Source: Gammaproteobacteria bacterium
GTDB taxonomy: Bacteria > Pseudomonadota > Gammaproteobacteria > Enterobacterales > Alteromonadaceae
Length of the DNA stretch: 12,637 bases
Assembly: GCA_027484495.1 (NCBI GenBank)
Contig: JAIXSW010000238.1
Location: 1 to 12,637 of the forward strand
Reading direction: 5' to 3'
Below the pieces are notes generated by a model. That model was not told where the DNA came from, searched no databases, and saw nothing but the letters and a program-made list of their open reading frames with translations. Position 1 is the first letter of the stretch; every line of letters begins with the position of its first letter. A program made the position numbers and the translations under genes. Below are positions 8,048 to 12,637 of this stretch, one piece after another.

Positions 8048-8692
8048 TTAGCGCTGTAGCCAAGGCACCAGATATTCAGGTGTTTTGCTGAATGTCACGG
8101 CACCAGCCGCTGACTCCGGCAGCCCGGTCAGGTCGACCTGACATTGTTTAGCGGTGCAATTCACGCGACTGCGCAGGGTCGCCGGCACATCTGTTACCAG
8201 TGCATCGCTGGCAAACAGCACTGTCACACCGGTCATCTCGGGCAGGAAATATTTGCCAAGACCTGCGAGGTCTTTTAATAAGCCCTGAAACTGCAGATGC
8301 GTTTTCTGCAGTTGTGCCAGTTGCACGGTTTTATCCAGCGGCATCCGGCTACGCAGGCGGAAATTCAAATCACAAGGTACCGCATCCGGTTGTTGCTTGA
8401 GCAAAATCAACGCTTTGCGGCTATTTAATAATTCATTGTAAGGCAGGATCAACTCGCCATTGGCGGCATAAGTCAGTGGCTCAGAACTGATGTCCGTCGT
8501 GATGGCGGCCGAATCAATCACACAACGTTCGCTGCTGCCGGCTTTTTGCAATAAAAACGCCAGCGTAATATCGCTGTATTCGGCTTTTTCGCTTTTTTTC
8601 ATCCGCGCATAAAAGCCGTCGTAATTAAACACAGTATCGGCATGCACCGGTAACAGTGTCAGCAGCAAACTGCTCAGGATCAGGGATTTCAC
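8048..8692 (-). CDS. DUF2987-like periplasmic protein
   Basis: A secreted protein of unknown function. The segment after the signal peptide (FNYDGFYARMKKSEKAEYSD) recalls DUF2987, a family of uncharacterised proteins in Shewanella/Alteromonas-type bacteria; this is recognition by eye. From GTG 8692 it has 214 residues and an excellent signal peptide (MKSLILSSLLLTLLPVHA, cleavage before DTVFNY). The frame stays open to a TTG at 8722, overlapping bax by 14 nt. Neither start has a clear SD, so the N-terminus is unsettled. The mature part has four cysteines, in SSERC, VPC, NC and KQC contexts, which could give two disulfides. It is the middle gene of a tight operon, with bax 16 nt upstream (from GTG) and the DTW gene 4 nt downstream. 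No catalytic motif is evident. Confidence 0.8.
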   Translation of the reverse strand: MKSLILSSLLLTLLPVHADTVFNYDGFYARMKKSEKAEYSDITLAFLLQKAGSSERCVIDSAAITTDISSEPLTYAANGELILPYNELLNSRKALILLKQQPDAVPCDLNFRLRSRMPLDKTVQLAQLQKTHLQFQGLLKDLAGLGKYFLPEMTGVTVLFASDALVTDVPATLRSRVNCTAKQCQVDLTGLPESAAGAVTFSKTPEYLVPWLQR

Positions 8693-8708
8693 TCGGTGCA
8701 GTTTCAAC

Positions 8709-9581
8709 TTAACTTTGTCCAATTATTTTGCTGGTTGCGAGGATCATCGCGCTGATCTCTTCAACATATTGTTGGCCCCGCTCAGAATAACGGGCCAGAC
8801 CCGCAGCGAGCTTTTCAGCCGCAACATGACCGTCCTGCGCCCGCACTTTGGCACGGATCGCGCGTAATTCTTCGTAGACATAAAATGTATTGAGGTTATA
8901 GAAGTAGGCATTGACACTTTCAGCGGCGTGCGCAAACACGGCCACTTCATGATATTTGCCCTGACCGCGTTTGGATGGCACCACGCCACAGCCGGTTTTA
9001 AAACACCACTGGCCAAAAAAGTTATAGCCTTCCGTGGTAAAGCGGCTACTGCCCCAGCCGGACTCTTTCGCGGCCTGTGTTAACACCAGACTGACCGGCA
9101 ACACATCAACCCGGGCTAACAGCTCGCGAACGCCGTCTAAATCAGCGTCCATCATATCAATTTTGAATTCGTCAAACAGACTGTAGATAAAGGCGTATTC
9201 TTCGACGGTCAGCTGTTGTTGCTGCTGCAATTTGCCGGCTAATTCGTCGATTTGAGACCGCAATTTCAGGATCCGGGCGTTTTCGCGTTCGATGTAAGGT
9301 GTCAGATAAGCAAAAAACGCTTTTTTCCGGCTGTCGGTATCTTTAATTGCAGAGAAATCCGGCACTGGTTTTAACTCCGGCATCAGATCGGGATAAGTCA
9401 GGCGGGACAGCAATTTCAACTGATCTTCCGACTCGAGTGCAGATAGTTTGCTTGGCATCTGCCAGTCGGCCAGTTGTTGTGCTTCAGCACGCGGATCAGC
9501 CTGCATAAAGGGATAAACCGCAGCACAGCCCACCAATAAGGTGGCCAGGCCGAGGCCGCTCAGTTTAAGCAAGTTGTTCAT
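8709..9581 (-). CDS. bax: Bax-like glucosaminidase lipoprotein
   Basis: Probable outer-membrane lipoprotein with a C-terminal glucosaminidase domain, related to E. coli Bax and to the FlgJ muramidase domain. Such enzymes cleave glycan strands of peptidoglycan. ATG 9581 gives 290 residues with a strong SD (GAGGA); the frame upstream to 9674 is unlikely coding. The lipobox LVGC places the lipidated Cys at residue 19, with Ala at +2 fitting outer-membrane sorting. Residues 110-125 form a short Gln-rich, coiled-coil-like stretch. The catalytic Glu is E173 in LTQAAKESGWGSSRF, followed by the family motifs YNFFGQWCFKTGCG and the NLNTFYVYEELR region. It heads an operon with the DUF2987-like and DTW genes. 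The family is secure; the in vivo role (cell-wall turnover) is inferred. Confidence 0.9.
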   Translation of the reverse strand: MNNLLKLSGLGLATLLVGCAAVYPFMQADPRAEAQQLADWQMPSKLSALESEDQLKLLSRLTYPDLMPELKPVPDFSAIKDTDSRKKAFFAYLTPYIERENARILKLRSQIDELAGKLQQQQQLTVEEYAFIYSLFDEFKIDMMDADLDGVRELLARVDVLPVSLVLTQAAKESGWGSSRFTTEGYNFFGQWCFKTGCGVVPSKRGQGKYHEVAVFAHAAESVNAYFYNLNTFYVYEELRAIRAKVRAQDGHVAAEKLAAGLARYSERGQQYVEEISAMILATSKIIGQS

Positions 9582-9683
9582 CGGTAGTTCCTCGTCTTTA
9601 CGGGTCTGACCAGAAAAAAACTCTGGTAACAGGCGCCTGCGCATAACAACGCAATTTACAAAGCACTGACGCAAAGGGGGCGT

Positions 9684-9712
9684 ATTCTAGCTGCTTCCGA
9701 CGCTTTTTTCGA
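9684..9712 (-). promoter_or_regulatory. Candidate sigma-70 promoter for bax operon
   Basis: On the minus strand, TCGAAA (-35, 9707-9712, 4 of 6), a 17-bp spacer and TAGAAT (-10, 9684-9689, 5 of 6). Transcription would start near 9677, leaving a leader of about 95 nt before ATG 9581. The DNA upstream of the -35 (9713-9779) is very AT-rich with A- and T-tracts, which could act as an UP element. Confidence 0.5.
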
Positions 9713-9779
9713 CTAAAAATTCCGTAAAGTGCGGTTTAAAAAACTTTAAAAATTTTTATCTTATTGTTTTTATTATATT

Positions 9780-10208
9780 TTACCGAAAACGATTCGGCTC
9801 TGATTGGACAGTTTTAAACAGGATTTGATGCCCTAACTGCTGCTCCAACACCTGGCGTAAATCAAAAAAACTCGTGACTGGCCAATGCCGGCCGCTGAGA
9901 CAATTACAGCAAAACCGGTGGCAGTTATTACTGATCAGGTCATAGGTTTGGTAGGTAAAAATCTGACTGGCGGCGCGCTCAGCAGCGGCCATATTCCCGA
10001 GTGGTTTACCGCGACTGTCGCAGGCCACCATCAGCTCTTCGCCGCTGCGGTTGTCCATAAAGCGCGCCACCGAAACACTGCGGACCAGCCCGGTCCCTTG
10101 CAGCTCGACAATCTGACCTTCACCAATGTAGATGCCGGTATGTTCAAACAGGTGGAAAATCTCACACACCACCAGGGCGCCGAGTGGAACTTCTGACAAT
10201 TTAACCAT
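9780..10208 (-). CDS. LRAT-like permuted papain-fold protein
   Basis: A small protein resembling the LRAT/NlpC-P60-like permuted papain fold; members in other organisms act as acyltransferases, phospholipases or peptidases. ATG 10208 gives 142 residues and has a good SD (GGGAG, 6 nt). The longer frame to 10313 has a Cys/His-rich N-terminus without sense and is rejected. H23 in EHTGIYIGEG and C96 in SNNCHRFCCNC match the catalytic His and the NC-x-x-F motif. At position 35, where the second active-site His sits in animal PLAAT/HRASLS enzymes, there is a Glu (IVELQG). No signal peptide or membrane segment is seen, so it is probably cytosolic. A Cys cluster (C96, C100, C101, C103) follows the nucleophile. 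It is a single gene, divergent from alaA. Substrate unknown. Confidence 0.8.
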   Translation of the reverse strand: MVKLSEVPLGALVVCEIFHLFEHTGIYIGEGQIVELQGTGLVRSVSVARFMDNRSGEELMVACDSRGKPLGNMAAAERAASQIFTYQTYDLISNNCHRFCCNCLSGRHWPVTSFFDLRQVLEQQLGHQILFKTVQSEPNRFR

Positions 10209-10339
10209 CCAGACTCCCGAATGCTGGTTTTTTCTGGCAGTATGGAGATGGATGCATCTGCACGCTATTACAAGGTGTAAGCAAACACAACCAGACACAT
10301 TATTTAGACTCATCCTACGGAGGCTGTAAAGTAAGGGTT

Positions 10340-11557
10340 ATGAAACCAATTGAGCGATCGAAAAAGTTAGATGGAGTTTGTTATGACATTCGCGGCCCGG
10401 TAGCACGCGAAGCGAAACGGATGGAAGAAGAAGGCCATCGCATTTTAAAGCTCAATATCGGTAATCCCGCCCCTTTCGGTTTTGAGGCGCCGGATGAGAT
10501 CCTCAAACATGTGATCCATAACCTGCCGACTGCGCAAGGTTACAGCGATTCTCAGGGCATTTACCCGGCCCGGGTCGCAGTGGCGCAGTATTACCAGTCG
10601 CGCGGCATTCGTGGTGCCGACGCGGACGACGTCTACATCGGTAACGGTGTCTCTGAACTGATTCTGATGGCGCTGCAAGGCTTGCTGAACAATGGCGACG
10701 AAGTGCTGATCCCGTCACCGGATTATCCACTGTGGACCGCTGCGGTGAATCTGGCCGGTGGCAAGGCCGTGCATTATCGCTGTGACGAATTGGCCGACTG
10801 GTATCCGGATACAGCCGATATCCGCGCCAAAATTACGTCCAATACCAAAGCGATTGTGCTGATTAACCCAAATAACCCAACAGGCGCGGTCTACAACGAT
10901 GCGCTGTTGCTGGATATTCTGAGCATCGCGCGCGAACATGGTCTGGTCGTACTCAGCGACGAAATCTACGACAAAATTCTGTACGACGGCGCCACGCATA
11001 CACCAACGGCTTCATTAGCCGATGATTTGGTCGTGCTGACCTTTGGTGGTCTGTCGAAAAACTACCGCATCGCCGGTTTCCGGGTTGGCTGGTTGTTTAT
11101 CTCCGGCGCCAAACAGCGCGCGCGGCAATATGTGGAAGGCTTAAATATCCTGGCGTCGATGCGCCTGTGTGCCAACGTGCCGGTGCAACATGCTGTCCAA
11201 ACCGCATTAGGTGGCTATCAGAGCATCAATGAACTGGTGGTTCCCGGCGGTCGCTTATACGACCAGATGGATGTCGCGCACCGTCTGGTCAATGAAATTG
11301 ACGGTCTGAGCTGCGTAAGACCAAAAGGGGCGATGTATTTGTTCCCGAAAATTGATCGGAAAAAATTCCCGATCAAAGACGACGAACTGATGGTATTGGA
11401 TTTCCTGCGTCAGCATAAAGTGCTGCTGGTGCATGGCCGCGCCTTTAACTGGCCGGAACCAGACCACTTCCGCATTGTACTGCTGCCGCACAAAGAAGTG
11501 CTGGAACAGGCGATCGGCAAGCTGGCGCAGTTCCTGCCCGGCTATCATCAGCTTTGA
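10340..11557 (+). CDS. alaA: Glutamate-pyruvate aminotransferase AlaA
   Basis: PLP-dependent class I aminotransferase, the main alanine-forming enzyme in E. coli (AlaA, formerly YfbQ): pyruvate plus glutamate gives alanine plus 2-oxoglutarate. The product has 405 residues, the same length as E. coli AlaA, and is similar along its whole length. Diagnostic segments are VCYDIRGPV (13-21), KLNIGNPAPFGF (37-48), the GNGVSELI cofactor loop (101-108), INPNNPTGAVY (175-185), SDEIYDKILYD (206-216) and the Schiff-base lysine K240 in GLSKNYRIAGFRVGW. The C-terminal RIVLLP carries the substrate-carboxylate Arg. The start ATG 10340 has AAGGG 4 nt upstream. It is followed after 25 bp by yfbR, as in enterobacteria. 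It is cytosolic and almost certainly functional. Confidence 0.97.
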   Translation: MKPIERSKKLDGVCYDIRGPVAREAKRMEEEGHRILKLNIGNPAPFGFEAPDEILKHVIHNLPTAQGYSDSQGIYPARVAVAQYYQSRGIRGADADDVYIGNGVSELILMALQGLLNNGDEVLIPSPDYPLWTAAVNLAGGKAVHYRCDELADWYPDTADIRAKITSNTKAIVLINPNNPTGAVYNDALLLDILSIAREHGLVVLSDEIYDKILYDGATHTPTASLADDLVVLTFGGLSKNYRIAGFRVGWLFISGAKQRARQYVEGLNILASMRLCANVPVQHAVQTALGGYQSINELVVPGGRLYDQMDVAHRLVNEIDGLSCVRPKGAMYLFPKIDRKKFPIKDDELMVLDFLRQHKVLLVHGRAFNWPEPDHFRIVLLPHKEVLEQAIGKLAQFLPGYHQL

Positions 11558-11582
11558 TTAACGCGCGTGACAGGAGTGATGG

Positions 11583-12191
11583 ATGACCAGCCATAGCCAT
11601 TTTTTCGCCCATCTGTTTCGGATGAAGCTGATTAACCGCTGGCCGCTGATGCGTAACATCAACACTGAAAACGTGGCCGAACACAGCCATCAGGTCGCCA
11701 TAGTGGCGCATATGCTGGCGGTGATCGAACGGCAGTATTTCGGCGGTAATTTGGATCCGGAACGGGTTGCGACACTGGCGTTGTTCCATGACGCCAGCGA
11801 AGTGCTGACCGGCGATTTACCAACGCCGGTTAAGTATTTCAATCCGCAAATTGCCGACGAATACAAAAAGATTGAAGCCATCGCCGAGCAAAAACTGTTG
11901 TCGATGCTGCCGCCTGAGTTACAAAGCGTCTATCGCGACTATCTGCTTGGTGAATGTTATAGCCCGGCCGAAAAGCTGTTGGTCAAAGCGGCGGATAATC
12001 TGTGCGCTTATTTAAAAACGCTGGAAGAGATCACCGCCGGCAATCGTGAATTTACCATCGCCCGTCGTCGGCTGGAGAAAATGCTCGCTGCAGCGCAGTC
12101 GCCGGCAGTGCAGTACTTTCTGGATACCTTTGTACCCAGCTTCGCATTATCGCTCGATGAGATCAGTCTGGAGCAAGAAGGTTTGTTGTAA
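11583..12191 (+). CDS. yfbR: 5'-deoxynucleotidase YfbR (HD domain)
   Basis: Cytosolic metal-dependent HD-domain phosphohydrolase that removes the phosphate from deoxyribonucleoside 5'-monophosphates. It has 202 residues, close to the family size. The metal and catalytic residues of E. coli YfbR are all found one position later: H34 (AEHSHQVA), H69-D70 (LFHDASE), E73 and D138 (VKAADNL). R19 and W20 in NRWPLMRN correspond to the substrate-contacting pair that favours deoxy sugars. ATG 11583 has AGGAG with 6-nt spacing; an out-of-frame ATG at 11579 is not used. It follows alaA by 25 bp and is probably co-transcribed, and a UUCG terminator follows. The pairing with alaA is conserved in enterobacteria, though no metabolic link is obvious. 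Confidence 0.96.
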   Translation: MTSHSHFFAHLFRMKLINRWPLMRNINTENVAEHSHQVAIVAHMLAVIERQYFGGNLDPERVATLALFHDASEVLTGDLPTPVKYFNPQIADEYKKIEAIAEQKLLSMLPPELQSVYRDYLLGECYSPAEKLLVKAADNLCAYLKTLEEITAGNREFTIARRRLEKMLAAAQSPAVQYFLDTFVPSFALSLDEISLEQEGLL

Positions 12192-12215
12192 GGCTGGTCG
12201 AGTGAAGGTTGGATC

Positions 12216-12244
12216 GCAGGGCACTTCGGTGCCCTGCTTTATTT
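12216..12244 (+). terminator. Rho-independent terminator of alaA-yfbR
   Basis: A 9-bp perfect stem (GCAGGGCAC at 12216-12224 with GTGCCCTGC at 12229-12237) closes a TTCG tetraloop in its stable C(UUCG)G context. The tail is TTTATTT. It begins 24 bp after the yfbR stop. The convergent CDF gene ends at 12267; on that strand the hairpin lacks a T-tract. Confidence 0.9.
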
Positions 12245-12266
12245 CTGCCTGAGGCTGGCGCTCGGA

Positions 12267-12637
<371 letters not shown>

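Noticed and set aside
9727..9735. AAGTGCGGT, identical to the Haemophilus DNA uptake signal core, followed by AT-rich bases
   Set aside because: A single copy of a 9-mer on either strand is expected by chance about once per ten windows of this size, and nothing else suggests Pasteurellaceae. A genome-wide count would decide.
10209..10339. Promoters for alaA and the LRAT-like gene in the divergent spacer
   Set aside because: -10-like hexamers exist (for example TGTAAT on the minus strand) but none has a -35 at proper spacing, so no confident call.

Overview
The window looks like chromosomal DNA of a gammaproteobacterium with roughly 50% GC. The alaA-yfbR pair is arranged as in enterobacteria and vibrios, there is a LapG/LapD pair, and one protein looks like the DUF2987 family known from marine Alteromonadales-type bacteria. 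A Rheinheimera/Alishewanella-like organism is my guess; the genus is not proven. I see no rRNA, tRNA, insertion sequence, phage gene or CRISPR array. Coding density is high, and several genes start with GTG rather than ATG.

Layout, left to right. (1) 89-2371, minus strand: galU then ugd, a two-gene operon making UDP-glucose and oxidising it to UDP-glucuronate, followed by a hairpin terminator. (2) 2372-2712: a divergent 341-bp control region with a candidate galU promoter and a 14-bp perfect palindrome. (3) 2713-5574, plus strand: lapG (periplasmic cysteine protease) and lapD (inner-membrane c-di-GMP receptor with degenerate GGDEF and EAL domains). This is the inside-out switch that keeps or releases a surface adhesin; no adhesin or its secretion system is in the window. 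(4) 5621-6079: an unrecognised 152-residue secreted protein with an Ala/Pro/Gly-rich tail, then a strong intrinsic terminator. (5) 6160-7494: a polytopic O-antigen ligase/polymerase-family (Wzy_C) protein. (6) 7510-9581, minus strand: a tight three-gene operon of a Bax-type glucosaminidase lipoprotein, a DUF2987-like periplasmic protein and a short DTW-domain protein. (7) 9780-10208, minus strand: a small LRAT-like permuted papain-fold protein. (8) 10340-12191, plus strand: alaA (alanine-forming aminotransferase) and yfbR (5'-deoxynucleotidase), ending in a UUCG-loop terminator. (9) 12267 to the window end, minus strand: the C-terminal part of a cation diffusion facilitator whose tail carries a long His-Asp dipeptide repeat encoded by a tandem hexanucleotide.

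Functionally the left half has an envelope and biofilm theme: sugar-nucleotide supply (GalU, Ugd), polysaccharide polymerisation or ligation (Wzy_C protein), and c-di-GMP control of surface attachment (LapD/LapG), with an unknown secreted protein between. The right half is mostly conserved housekeeping plus cell-wall and metal-homeostasis genes. The most interesting unexplained items are the small secreted protein next to lapGD, the palindrome overlapping the candidate lapD promoter, the bacterial LRAT-like protein with a Glu in place of the second catalytic His, and the His-Asp repeat.
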